Translations under genes and position numbers: made by a program | The notes under the pieces: generated by a model | Database searches by the model: none | What the model was told of the DNA's origin: nothing | What the model saw: the letters and a program-made list of their open reading frames with translations, nothing else | Shown here: one piece after another, positions 35,376 to 42,395 of the stretch | How the letters are laid out: each line of letters opens with the position of its first letter | How positions within the stretch are numbered: the stretch's first letter is position 1 | Virus record (IMG/VR): IMGVR_UViG_3300034417_000014 | Span: 1 to 64,000 of that record | Reading direction: 5' to 3' (one strand) | Source: a virus | DNA: 64,000 bases

Positions 35376-35534
35376 ATGTCAACCTTAAACGTATTACTCC
35401 TGGCAGCGGCCATTGTAGTGCTAGTCTCCCGACCGGGTCTAGCACTGCTTATACTGTTCGTTATAGCGTGTATCAAATGGCCTTTACTGTTTATCATACT
35501 GCTAGTAATCCTTGTTATAGGAGCTGGCAAGTGA
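35376..35534 (+). CDS. membrane micro-protein, 52 aa
   Basis: Start at 35376, one base after the preceding stop. Nearly entirely hydrophobic: two spans with RPG between them. Ends GAGK; its stop overlaps the next GTG start. Confidence 0.7.
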   Translation: MSTLNVLLLAAAIVVLVSRPGLALLILFVIACIKWPLLFIILLVILVIGAGK

Positions 35535-35728
35535 GCATACGCTACGTCTACCACAAGGTGAAGGGTGACAGGTTTGAAGGCCCTTCCTACCAATTACTCT
35601 GTACCTACTCAGAGAAGACTTTAGCAGAAGGCGAGGCATTTGTCAAGTCTGCTAGGGAGAAGCTGAGTAAGAAGAACTCCTTCCATTCTATCGTTGTACG
35701 CAAAACCAAAGCCCCTGAACACTGGTAA
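35531..35728 (+). CDS. hypothetical 65-aa protein, GTG start
   Basis: GTGA overlap with the preceding stop points to a coupled GTG start at 35531. SIRYVYHKVKGDRFEGPSYQLLCTYSEKTLAEGEAFVKSAREKLSKKN: strand, strand, helix, then basic FHSIVVRKTKAPE. Unknown. Confidence 0.66.
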   Translation: MSIRYVYHKVKGDRFEGPSYQLLCTYSEKTLAEGEAFVKSAREKLSKKNSFHSIVVRKTKAPEHW

Positions 35729-35815
35729 GCAAAGGCTGTTTAAACGCTCTACGACGCCCGTACAGCAGTTCTAACCAGAGAAGTGTATCTAAGCAAGCCC
35801 CTTGGTCAAAACAGT

Positions 35816-35890
35816 CTACAGAAACGTTCTAGCCTCCAAGACCAACCTACAGAAAAAACCTAACCTCCAAGACCAACCTACAGAAATAGG
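35816..35890 (+). repeat. tandem 31-bp CTRCAGAAA repeats
   Basis: Unit 1 35816-35846 and unit 2 35847-35877 agree in CTACAGAAA, CTARCCTCCAAG and ACCAAC; a third partial unit (35878 on) runs into the next -35 box. Confidence 0.85.
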
Positions 35891-35919
35891 TTGACGAACC
35901 ACTTTAGTTCCAGTAGAAT
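35891..35919 (+). promoter_or_regulatory. class A promoter
   Basis: TTGACG, spacer AACCACTTTAGTTCCAG, TAGAAT; abuts the repeat array. Confidence 0.78.
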
Positions 35920-35951
35920 GTTTATACAGTAAAGCAAGCGGAGTAAGGCAA

Positions 35952-36203
35952 ATGGCTAAGTTCAAAGTAGGCGACACAGCATACTTGGGCGCAGGCGGCA
36001 TTTTAGCTAGAGTGACAGACATACAGGAAGGTTGGTATAGTATGGTCGCAATGGAAGATGGCCTACGACGGAAGAAGGGAGACGCCTTCCGCTGGGAGAT
36101 AGTATTGGAAGGCATGATGGTTGCTGAAGATAGATTGCCTAACCAACCTACAGAAATAGTCTACAGGAATAACCTGACCAAGTCAACCAACCTACAGAAA
36201 TAG
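35952..36203 (+). CDS. hypothetical 83-aa KOW/SH3-like protein
   Basis: AKFKVGDTAYLGAGGILARVTDIQEGWYSMVAME forms a KOW/SH3-like barrel opening. From about residue 62 (RLPNQPTEIVYRNNLTKSTNLQK) the frame reads into CTACAGAAATAG repeat DNA and stops in it, so the C-terminus may be a recent extension. Confidence 0.72.
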   Translation: MAKFKVGDTAYLGAGGILARVTDIQEGWYSMVAMEDGLRRKKGDAFRWEIVLEGMMVAEDRLPNQPTEIVYRNNLTKSTNLQK

Positions 36204-36365
36204 ATTGGAGGTGGAAGATTGTCTGCACAGATTGGTTGGCGAGGTTGAAATGTGTACACAGATTGGTTGACGACGGAAGAAAGAGCGTGTATATTGATTG
36301 GAGGTGGCAGATGACCTGCACAGATATTCTAACCTCCATGCCCGACCTGCAGAAATAGATTGACT
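36130..36365 (+). repeat. dispersed CTRCAGAAA / AACCTCCA repeats in both orientations
   Basis: Copies of AACCTACAGAAATAG (36145, 36187), GATTGGAGGTGG (36204, 36297), CACAGATTGGTTG (36227, 36259) and a full 31-bp unit at 36316-36346 followed by CTGCAGAAATAG. Confidence 0.75.
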
Positions 36366-36604
36366 AACCTAGGAACCTTATGCTCTTTGTTTGTGCATTT
36401 CCTTTAGCTGCCTAGCTCTACCTACGCTTGCAGCATTTTAACATCTTTCCTGCGTCCCTGCAACCAACTCCATCAACACCAACTCCATCAACACCATCAA
36501 CACCAGTCTTCTTCAACCACCAGCTCTAAGAGGGCCACCAACTAGAGCTAGTTAAAAACTGTTACGCTACTATAACAGCAGCGTAACAGTATTGCAAGCG
36601 TTAT
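36204..36604 (+). other. gene-free stretch
   Basis: The first 160 nt are the repeats above. 36460-36505 has three ACTCCATCAACACC-like tandem units, and 36556-36590 is an inverted repeat (CTGTTACGCTACTATAAC/GCAGCGTAACAG) that could terminate either strand. No gene seen. Confidence 0.6.
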
Positions 36605-36931
36605 TTAAAAGTTATTTAAAGTAGGTTTGCATTGCAAGTGCGCAAACTGTACAAAATGTGCTGCATACAGCTCTTTTTGGTCGGCTTCGTCGTGGTGGAC
36701 GATTGGGCTAAGCACACTACAAACACTAAACACAGTTTCAAACAGTAGGTCATATTGGTCGCTGGGTAGTTGGTCTATGTACGCTGCAAGTCCCTGGTCG
36801 TAGTGCTGCAAGTATTCTACTAGGGAGCGATCGCAAGCCCACCCGTTAGTAACGACGCTATCCCCTGCTTGCTCCGACATGTTGACAAAGTATACGCTAC
36901 GTGCTATTGCTACGTTTAACAATGCGTCCAT
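36605..36931 (-). CDS. hypothetical 108-aa protein on the opposite strand
   Basis: The only minus-strand gene in the accessory region. Start at 36931 with AAAAAGG upstream; a longer frame from 36964 is AT-rich. MDALLNVAIARSVYFVNMSEQAGD then LVEYLQHYDQGLAAYIDQLPSDQYDLLFETVFSVCSVLSPIVHHDEADQKELYAAHFVQF: helical, acidic, His-rich at 84-105. Unknown. Confidence 0.72.
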   Translation of the reverse strand: MDALLNVAIARSVYFVNMSEQAGDSVVTNGWACDRSLVEYLQHYDQGLAAYIDQLPSDQYDLLFETVFSVCSVLSPIVHHDEADQKELYAAHFVQFAHLQCKPTLNNF

Positions 36932-37011
36932 TTTTTTGGCCTTTTTTAAAGTAAAATTAAACAACTTTGTTATACAAAACAGCTAGTTGCTTACTGCTTT
37001 GTATGTTGTTT

Positions 37012-37040
37012 ATTATACAGTAATGCAAAAACAATGCAAG
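37012..37040 (-). promoter_or_regulatory. minus-strand promoter
   Basis: Minus strand CTTGCA, 17 nt, TATAAT, 80 nt upstream of the 108-aa gene; back-to-back with the plus-strand promoter at 37126. Confidence 0.65.
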
Positions 37041-37125
37041 CGTTTTTTTGCATTTTTTTGCATTTATTTTCACTTTTCTAGGGAGGCACGCATAAAAAAT
37101 AAAGCAAAATAAAGTAAAATAAAAC

Positions 37126-37154
37126 TTGCAATAAAGTGTAAACGCGCATATAAT
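37126..37154 (+). promoter_or_regulatory. class C-type promoter
   Basis: TTGCAA, 17 nt, TATAAT; no strong hairpin here. Confidence 0.8.
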
Positions 37155-37187
37155 GTTTACACACAAACAGCAAAGCAGGGCCACAAA

Positions 37188-37358
37188 ATGCAAAACACAA
37201 ATACGCTTAACATACAAGATTTCCAAATCGACCATTCTAAAGTCGCCTGCGCGCATAAGCAAGTAACAAAGCAAAAAAGCATTTTGCGCAAAATTATTGC
37301 TACGCACTATGCACACATTGCACCTCAATGTCAAGCGTATTTAAAAACAATACGTTAA
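37188..37358 (+). CDS. hypothetical 56-aa protein, paralogue of 29345
   Basis: Leader GCAAAGCAGGGCCACAAAATG, nearly that of 29345 and 37452. LNIQDFQIDHSKVACAHKQVTKQKSILRKIIATHYAHIAPQC shares QDFxID and YAHIAPQC with the 54-aa protein at 29345. Basic, helical. Unknown. Confidence 0.75.
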   Translation: MQNTNTLNIQDFQIDHSKVACAHKQVTKQKSILRKIIATHYAHIAPQCQAYLKTIR

Positions 37359-37364
37359 AAAATA

Positions 37365-37397
37365 AAACGCAAGTAGCGTAAAAAACTACTTGCGTTT
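37365..37397 (+). terminator. class C hairpin overlapping the next -35
   Basis: Perfect 12-bp stem AAACGCAAGTAG/CTACTTGCGTTT. Bases differ from the CAAGCACTTTA type but structure and position over the -35 (TTGCGT) are kept. Confidence 0.75.
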
Positions 37398-37418
37398 ACA
37401 CTTTAGTCCCAGTATAAT
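37390..37418 (+). promoter_or_regulatory. class C promoter
   Basis: TTGCGT, spacer TTACACTTTAGTCCCAG, TATAAT. Confidence 0.82.
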
Positions 37419-37451
37419 GCTTACACACAAACAGCAAAGCAGGGCCACAAA

Positions 37452-38015
37452 ATGCAAAACGCACAACAAGTAGCAAACATTGTAGCAGCTCTTTTAAACA
37501 ACGTGTCAACTACTTTTGCGCAAGTTAGCTATAGCACAAAAGTTGCTACAGCAGCAGCGCACAAAGCTGTAAACATACAAAAACACGTTGTCGCTAACGT
37601 GCAATTGTTTAGCAATATCAAAGCTGCAACAAGCGTTTTTACTAATGCTGTTAAAAAAAGCGCAAGCGCAATTGCAAGCAATAATGCAGAGGACGTAGCA
37701 CAATTTACTGCGCAAAGCAACTACTTTACACACACAAATTGCTATAGCATTGTACAGCATAAAACAAACAACAACTTATACTTATATTGCATATACAACA
37801 ATGTGCAAAGTAGCGTATACACTATTAATAACGTAATTGCAACCAAACAGCAAGTTGCGCAATATTTAACAGCAAGTGCAGCAAAAGCTATGCTAGAGCC
37901 TAGCACAACTGTACACAACAAAGCAAGCAATATAACGCATAACGTAACAGTGCGTACTATTGCACTAAGCAACATTACTAGCATAACTGCAAACAAAGCG
38001 CAAGTTAATTTTTAA
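37452..38015 (+). CDS. conserved phage hypothetical protein, 187 aa
   Basis: Ala/Asn/Thr-rich helical N-terminal 90 residues (QQVANIVAALLNNVSTTFAQ, NAVKKSASAIASNN), then TNNNLYLYCIYNNVQSSVYTINNVIATKQQVAQYLTASAAKAML, a strand-strand-helix pattern I recall from short phage proteins. Very low Gly/Pro and Asn-rich C-terminus (SNITSITANKAQVNF). Function unknown. Confidence 0.77.
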   Translation: MQNAQQVANIVAALLNNVSTTFAQVSYSTKVATAAAHKAVNIQKHVVANVQLFSNIKAATSVFTNAVKKSASAIASNNAEDVAQFTAQSNYFTHTNCYSIVQHKTNNNLYLYCIYNNVQSSVYTINNVIATKQQVAQYLTASAAKAMLEPSTTVHNKASNITHNVTVRTIALSNITSITANKAQVNF

Positions 38016-38016
38016 C

Positions 38017-38145
38017 TGTACAAGTGTACAGCACTGTGTATACATACAGTGCTGTGCATGTATACAGTAGTGTATGCCTATACAGTGTACGCCCATACAG
38101 CACTGTACATGTATACAGCACTGTACATGTATACAGTAGTAGCAC
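38017..38145 (+). repeat. tandem ATACAG-type repeats
   Basis: Two perfect 18-bp units ATACAGCACTGTACATGT at 38095-38112 and 38113-38130, plus degenerate copies upstream (TACAGTGCTGTGCATGTA). Each unit holds the palindrome ACAGCACTGT/TGTACA. Non-coding. Confidence 0.8.
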
Positions 38146-38206
38146 GTAGCACACAGGAGAGGAGCTGTCAACCAGGACCTATGCGTAGCACACCAAAAAC
38201 AGAAAC

Positions 38207-38237
38207 GCAAGCAAAAAATTAAATTTAATTTGCTTGC
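38207..38237 (+). terminator. class C hairpin overlapping a -35
   Basis: GCAAGCAAA/TTTGCTTGC, 9 bp around an AT loop that can pair further; 3' arm overlaps TTGCAA. Confidence 0.68.
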
Positions 38238-38262
38238 AAAGTGGAAAAAAAGGCATTATAAT
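38234..38262 (+). promoter_or_regulatory. class C promoter upstream of array B
   Basis: TTGCAA, 17 nt, TATAAT. Nearest promoter ahead of the second paralogue array, 220 nt away. Confidence 0.75.
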
Positions 38263-38480
38263 ATTTTTATACTAAAGTGGAGATACGGTGAGACCTGGCT
38301 AGAATCCAAAAATGGTGGAATGGCTGGGGGGTAGGCTTGCTGCGCCACTGAAAAACCGTTTCCTAATCCTATAGGGCCCAATCCTAATCCTAATCCTATA
38401 GGCTACCCTTATAGCATAGCCCTGTGTCAACATTAGACTCACTGTTCTTGGTACACTGCGAAAATTTTTTACTAATTTTT
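38263..38480 (+). other. non-coding leader, probable gene remnant
   Basis: Begins with the normal leader ATACTAAAGTGGAGATACGG but no open frame follows. Then an AATCCTAATCCTAATCCTATAGG repeat with CCTATAGG palindromes (38373-38402). Either a long 5' UTR for array B or a decayed gene. Confidence 0.5.
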
Positions 38481-38837
38481 ATGGAAACCGTGTATATGCC
38501 TCCTAACGTTAGAATGATCACATTTTATGACAAGTACTCTGAACAACTATCAGCCAAACGTCAAGAGGCTAGAAAACTGTTCCCGCTACTGTTATCCTTA
38601 CATCATATAGCATGGGCGGACCGTCCCCAGTTTCATGAACGTTTCCGGACGCACTACAGGGAAGCGGTTATTAACATTCCGGAAACTTCTGACAACGCTC
38701 CGTTTATACGCTGCAACTCAAAAGAAATTGCCTTTTTACTGTATATGCAGTTTGGCGTAGCATTGTGGGAAGACAGTTCCTTAAACGACACGTATACGTC
38801 AGACCCCAATAATTATCAGGATGGGTCCAAGCTGTGA
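38481..38837 (+). CDS. array-B paralogue B1, 118 aa, unknown function
   Basis: Start uncertain: ATG 38481, ATG 38511 or GTG 38424; none has a clear ribosome site. C-terminal SKEIAFLLYMQFGVALWEDSS carries the array signature (LLYMQFG for LLMLKYG), preceded by EAVINIPETSDNAPFIR. The middle is basic and helical (SAKRQEARKLFPLL, HERFRTHYREA). First gene of the plus-strand array; overlaps B2. Confidence 0.7.
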   Translation: METVYMPPNVRMITFYDKYSEQLSAKRQEARKLFPLLLSLHHIAWADRPQFHERFRTHYREAVINIPETSDNAPFIRCNSKEIAFLLYMQFGVALWEDSSLNDTYTSDPNNYQDGSKL

Positions 38838-39130
38838 AAAATTCCGCGCCACAAACCAGTGTCTATTATTATGTCACTCTCGATGGCTTAAACGACAAAG
38901 TGTTAAGAGAATTCAAGAGTTACTTTTTGGGCGTGTCTCCAATAGCGGCAGCACTAACTGTAAACTGGCAATGGCATTCTCAAGTTGAGGATGAAAATAG
39001 ATATGTGCGTTATGGGAGAATTACTGTCACTGAATCTGACCGCATGTTCTTAAATTTGAAGCACGGTCTTAATGACCCTGACTTTACTAAAAAATGTGCG
39101 GGCTTACTTTACGAACGGGTGTGGTTATGA
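38834..39130 (+). CDS. array-B paralogue B2, 98 aa, GTG start
   Basis: GTGA overlap with B1 stop. YYYVTLDGLNDKVLREF strand-helix, YVRYGRITVTESDRMFLNLKHG signature, then GLLYERVWL. Same block order as B3-B7. Confidence 0.77.
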   Translation: MKNSAPQTSVYYYVTLDGLNDKVLREFKSYFLGVSPIAAALTVNWQWHSQVEDENRYVRYGRITVTESDRMFLNLKHGLNDPDFTKKCAGLLYERVWL

Positions 39131-39402
39131 AATATTTCTTTCTTAGGGCTTCTGCTAACTCCAGTAACGATTCTGAAGTGTTGCATTTTATTGAATCTGA
39201 TATTTCTGGAATTACTCCAATCCATATAGAAATATCTGAAGATAGATTCCTATCTTGGACAGAAGGATCTAATACTAGATATATTCGGTATGTTAGACTT
39301 ACCTTAACTGACACCGACTTTATGTATATGTCTTTAAAAGTTGCGCAACCCGCTACTTCCCGGATTGTTTCCGGATTGCATTTTAGACCCGTAAGGAAAT
39401 AA
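39127..39402 (+). CDS. array-B paralogue B3, 91 aa
   Basis: ATGA start at 39127. MKYFFLRASANSSND, then GITPIHIEISEDRFL and YIRYVRLTLTDTDFMYMSLKV; ends GLHFRPV. Unknown function. Confidence 0.78.
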   Translation: MKYFFLRASANSSNDSEVLHFIESDISGITPIHIEISEDRFLSWTEGSNTRYIRYVRLTLTDTDFMYMSLKVAQPATSRIVSGLHFRPVRK

Positions 39403-39403
39403 A

Positions 39404-39688
39404 ATGGCCCACGAATATTATGTCCGCTCTTATGTGGCTGATCCCGATAATTTAGGAGAAGTGTTTTCCTATAAATTTGTGCAGGAAGTTATTGTGGGCA
39501 TTGCTCCCCTAAAGATAGAACTGTCTAAGCCCAGGATGTTAACTGCCCACGGCACCTCCAATACTAGAAAATATGTTCGGTATGTTAAACTTACCTTAAC
39601 TAACGAAGACTTTATGTTGCTCAAACTTAAAGGTAAGGAATCCGCAGATGATTTAATAATATTGGATATGGACTATTATGAAATTTGA
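39404..39688 (+). CDS. array-B paralogue B4, 94 aa
   Basis: AAGGAAA before the ATG. YYVRSYVADPDNLGEVF, GIAPLKIELSKPRML, YVRYVKLTLTNEDFMLLKLKG: closely parallel to B3, so a recent duplicate pair. Confidence 0.78.
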   Translation: MAHEYYVRSYVADPDNLGEVFSYKFVQEVIVGIAPLKIELSKPRMLTAHGTSNTRKYVRYVKLTLTNEDFMLLKLKGKESADDLIILDMDYYEI

Positions 39689-39980
39689 ATCCCAATATTA
39701 TTATATCCGCATACCATCTCGCATTGCTGAAATTGCTCCAGTTGCAGCAGTTGCGTTTAAAAAATTTAGTTCCGCCAGATGTGAGATATCCAACGAGTTT
39801 TTCCTAGCAATCCGTGATTCCTCTAGTGATGCGGCGTTTGTTAGATATGCCCGCATACTAGTTTCTCCCCAAGAATATATGCTGTTGACTTTGAAGAATG
39901 GCATCTGTTATAGTATAGAAAAGCCTAATAGCAATTGTGCTGGAATAGAGTATAATGATTATTGTATAGGGGAACTATAA
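39678..39980 (+). CDS. array-B paralogue B5, 100 aa
   Basis: Overlaps B4 by 11 nt. YYYIRIPSRIAEIAPVAAV, FVRYARILVSPQEYMLLTLKNG signature, then GIEYNDYC. Unknown function. Confidence 0.78.
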   Translation: MKFESQYYYIRIPSRIAEIAPVAAVAFKKFSSARCEISNEFFLAIRDSSSDAAFVRYARILVSPQEYMLLTLKNGICYSIEKPNSNCAGIEYNDYCIGEL

Positions 39981-40295
39981 ATGGATAAGCCAGATCTGAA
40001 AACTTTCTGCTTTAGGGTAGTGCAAGCAGTTACTCCAGATCGAGCATATCTAGGCAAAGTAGATTGGGTGCCCAAAATTAAAGAAGTATTGGGCGAAGTA
40101 GTTCCACTCCAATGTGAGATATCTGAAAAGGAATATAATGTCCTGAACCAAGATTGGTCTGCGGGCTTTGCCAGATATGTTAGGTTGGTTGTTTCCGAAA
40201 CTGATTATATGTTTCTAGTGCTCAAATATACTGACGAATATTCCAAAACTCCTTTTTATAATGAAGGTATTAGATACCAGAAAGTCGATTTATGA
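39981..40295 (+). CDS. array-B paralogue B6, 104 aa
   Basis: FCFRVVQAVTPDRAYL, VVPLQCEISEKEY, FARYVRLVVSETDYMFLVLKY, then GIRYQKVDL. ATG directly follows the B5 stop. Confidence 0.78.
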   Translation: MDKPDLKTFCFRVVQAVTPDRAYLGKVDWVPKIKEVLGEVVPLQCEISEKEYNVLNQDWSAGFARYVRLVVSETDYMFLVLKYTDEYSKTPFYNEGIRYQKVDL

Positions 40296-40594
40296 AATAT
40301 TACTATTGCTGTGCTTGGACTGATGTTAGTCCGGATGTCGACTTCCATGCCTATGAAAATGTTGTTAATGTATTTATTGACTGCTTTATAGGAGACAATA
40401 TTAAGCCAATAGCAGTGCAAGTTTCTGCAAAGACTTTTCCGGAAATTGGCCGAGATTATAGATTTGCATCTTATATTAAATTTACCTTGACAGACGAAGA
40501 TTATATGTATGTTAAGTTAAAGAAAGGTGACCCATATGAATCGGCAACTGCTGTCCACAGTATGGATTTTATTGACATAGAGATTCTAGAATGA
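40292..40594 (+). CDS. array-B paralogue B7, 100 aa
   Basis: ATGA start. MKYYYCCAWTDVSPDVDF, NIKPIAVQVSAKTF, FASYIKFTLTDEDYMYVKLKKGD signature, final MDFIDIEI strand. Confidence 0.78.
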   Translation: MKYYYCCAWTDVSPDVDFHAYENVVNVFIDCFIGDNIKPIAVQVSAKTFPEIGRDYRFASYIKFTLTDEDYMYVKLKKGDPYESATAVHSMDFIDIEILE

Positions 40595-40863
40595 AAGAAT
40601 ATTATTGCCGCATCTCGATACCTGAGCTTAATCCGACTGTGGCCGAAGTTAAAGCCAAAGTCGAAGAAATTATTGGTCAGATAGAACCAATAACTATCCA
40701 GTTGTCCGTGGAGTATTTTTCCGAATGGGATGACCATGCGTATGCAATGTATATTAGGTTACTGTTGCAAGATATAGATTATATGCAACTCAAACTTAAA
40801 CGGGAAGATACTATTAAGTTTGCGCATTCTATTAAAACTTTGCAATACCGGAATTTAGAATGA
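40591..40863 (+). CDS. array-B paralogue B8, 90 aa
   Basis: ATGA start. MKEYYCRISIPELNPTVAEV, IEPITIQLSVEYFSEW, YAMYIRLLLQDIDYMQLKLKRED, final LQYRNLE. Confidence 0.78.
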   Translation: MKEYYCRISIPELNPTVAEVKAKVEEIIGQIEPITIQLSVEYFSEWDDHAYAMYIRLLLQDIDYMQLKLKREDTIKFAHSIKTLQYRNLE

Positions 40864-41153
40864 CTATTGAATATATTAAGCCATTCCCAGGGCCTAGTCT
40901 AGATAAAGTAAGTTGCCAAATGCTTGACTTTTTTGAAGGCATTGCTTATAAAGAATTGTGGATATCTTATGCTTACCTAGACAACGACTTTAGGCCGTAT
41001 TATTTTGCAACTGTTGTCCTCCAAGATGAAACTGATCTGTGCCTGTGCTTAATGAAGTTTGGCAAGGGAGAAAGCAATATGCAGTATACTGAGTTAAAGA
41101 TAAGTAGAATTGACGAGGCGTGGCTAAAAGAGTACCCGTATGAACGAACCTAA
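40860..41153 (+). CDS. array-B paralogue B9, 97 aa
   Basis: ATGA start. More divergent: YFATVVLQDETDLCLCLMKFGKGE keeps the signature with FG; N-terminal IEYIKPFPGPSLDKVSCQ. Unknown function. Confidence 0.75.
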   Translation: MTIEYIKPFPGPSLDKVSCQMLDFFEGIAYKELWISYAYLDNDFRPYYFATVVLQDETDLCLCLMKFGKGESNMQYTELKISRIDEAWLKEYPYERT

Positions 41154-41412
41154 ATTATATGCAGTGTATGTGTCTAAGGATGATGAAGCATCTTTCCAGA
41201 TATTTTGTCGCGACAATATTAAATGGCGTACTGTCCATTCGACTACTATAAATCCCCAAATGAAAGCTAGGAAGTATATTATAGAATATACCGATGCAGA
41301 AGATGCCTTCCTATTAAATTTAAGATATGGGAAGTCCCGTGTTATTAATGGGGAATTGTTAGATATGCTCAAGAGAAATTATTTCTCTAAAATTGTGTGT
41401 ACTCGAGACTAA
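41140..41412 (+). CDS. array-B paralogue B10, 90 aa
   Basis: Overlaps B9 by 14 nt. KLYAVYVSKDDEASFQIF at the start and YTDAEDAFLLNLRYGKSRV signature: closer to the short subfamily of array A (A4, A13) than to B2-B8, tying the two arrays together. Confidence 0.77.
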   Translation: MNEPKLYAVYVSKDDEASFQIFCRDNIKWRTVHSTTINPQMKARKYIIEYTDAEDAFLLNLRYGKSRVINGELLDMLKRNYFSKIVCTRD

Positions 41413-41416
41413 ACTT

Positions 41417-41608
41417 ATGTCTAAAGCTAAAAGGAGATTTGAGATACCTACTGTGAAAGAAGAAGAGTTCTCAGAGTATCTCGAGTTGATTTTGCCCAAA
41501 GCCAAAGTATATAGATTCTGGGATCCAGGTAAAGATAATATTATGTACTATGTCTCAGACGATGACGAGATGGGTTTACTTGCCCTAAGATTAAAATATG
41601 ACAAATAA
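41417..41608 (+). CDS. array-B paralogue B11, 63 aa
   Basis: Start at 41417 (MSKAKRRFEIPTVKEEEFSEYL), strand-P-acidic helix as in array A. SDDDEMGLLALRLKYDK ends at the signature itself. Confidence 0.74.
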   Translation: MSKAKRRFEIPTVKEEEFSEYLELILPKAKVYRFWDPGKDNIMYYVSDDDEMGLLALRLKYDK

Positions 41609-41837
41609 TATTATTATGAATTCTTGGAAGCACCGAATGCAGTTTGTGTTTCCGTTTGGATCTAGTCAGGGTCAGGGCGATGCCATTGCCTTTAACGAGT
41701 ATGTAAAAGCTACTTTTCCCAAAGCTAAAATTTATTACGACGGCATTTTTGAATTTACTGTTGTCATGGATAATGACCATGACGCACTTGTACTAGGTAT
41801 AAAATATGGACACAGAAAAAAGACTCAGAATTATTAA
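41598..41837 (+). CDS. array-B paralogue B12, 79 aa
   Basis: ATG at 41598 overlaps B11 by 11 nt; an inner ATG at 41616 is possible. FVFPFGSSQGQGDAIAFNEYV and MDNDHDALVLGIKYGHRKK signature. Confidence 0.74.
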   Translation: MTNNIIMNSWKHRMQFVFPFGSSQGQGDAIAFNEYVKATFPKAKIYYDGIFEFTVVMDNDHDALVLGIKYGHRKKTQNY

Positions 41838-42078
41838 AGTTGAAACCAGGAATGAGTATTGGTCTGCGACTGGGTTTCTCCAATCCCTAATAGGGGATGC
41901 TGACTATAACTTTGTATTCTCAGACCACTATGAAAGAGAATGCCAAAAAGAGTCGTATTATATGGTTTCTGGATATCCGCATTCCGACGGCGCTTTAATT
42001 ATAGTGCAGTCTTCTGACGATGATATTATGGAGCAAATTGACGAAAGGTTTGATCCTAAACTTCCCAGGTTTCTTTAA
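41806..42078 (+). CDS. array-B member B13, 90 aa
   Basis: Overlaps B12 by 32 nt. LRIIKVETRNEYWSATGFLQSLIGD and ALIIVQSSDDDIMEQIDERFDP: parallels B14 (IRIIRADGNAEFWQIIGKVQKIIG, LIMVISSNKNVILAVDLQF). A separate subfamily; relation to the main signature is weak. Confidence 0.72.
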   Translation: MDTEKRLRIIKVETRNEYWSATGFLQSLIGDADYNFVFSDHYERECQKESYYMVSGYPHSDGALIIVQSSDDDIMEQIDERFDPKLPRFL

Positions 42079-42344
42079 TGAGTATTATAGGTATGTCCCC
42101 AAAGAAAGAAGAAATTAGAATTATTAGAGCAGATGGCAATGCTGAGTTCTGGCAGATTATTGGGAAAGTGCAAAAGATTATCGGTAGTTATCCATGGAAG
42201 GAAGCTATGTATTGCATAACTAAATCCCCAGCAGGCCAGACTGAGCTAGGATTGATTATGGTTATCTCATCTAATAAGAATGTTATATTGGCTGTTGATC
42301 TCCAATTTAATAGAATAATATGCCCAAGTAATGAGCTATATTGA
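42078..42344 (+). CDS. array-B member B14, 88 aa
   Basis: Pair with B13 (EEIRIIRADGNAEFWQIIGKVQKIIGSYPWKEA, ELGLIMVISSNKNVI). Last gene of array B; TAATG coupling with B13. Unknown function. Confidence 0.72.
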   Translation: MSIIGMSPKKEEIRIIRADGNAEFWQIIGKVQKIIGSYPWKEAMYCITKSPAGQTELGLIMVISSNKNVILAVDLQFNRIICPSNELY

Positions 42345-42370
42345 AAACCGCTGGGGCGCGCTGAAAGAGA

Positions 42371-42394
42371 GGTGGTTCCGGCCCACCCCTTTTT
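42371..42394 (+). terminator. probable intrinsic terminator of array B
   Basis: GGTGG-ttccggc-CCACC followed by CCTTTTTC, between array B and the convergent fibre gene. Confidence 0.6.
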
Positions 42395-42395
42395 C

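Noticed and set aside
35816-36365. CRISPR array
   Set aside because: Repeats are 31 bp with no unique spacers between them and vary in sequence; no cas genes.
36957-37334. 125-aa minus-strand frame
   Set aside because: Cys/Phe/Leu-rich, covers the back-to-back promoters and the antisense of the 56-aa gene.
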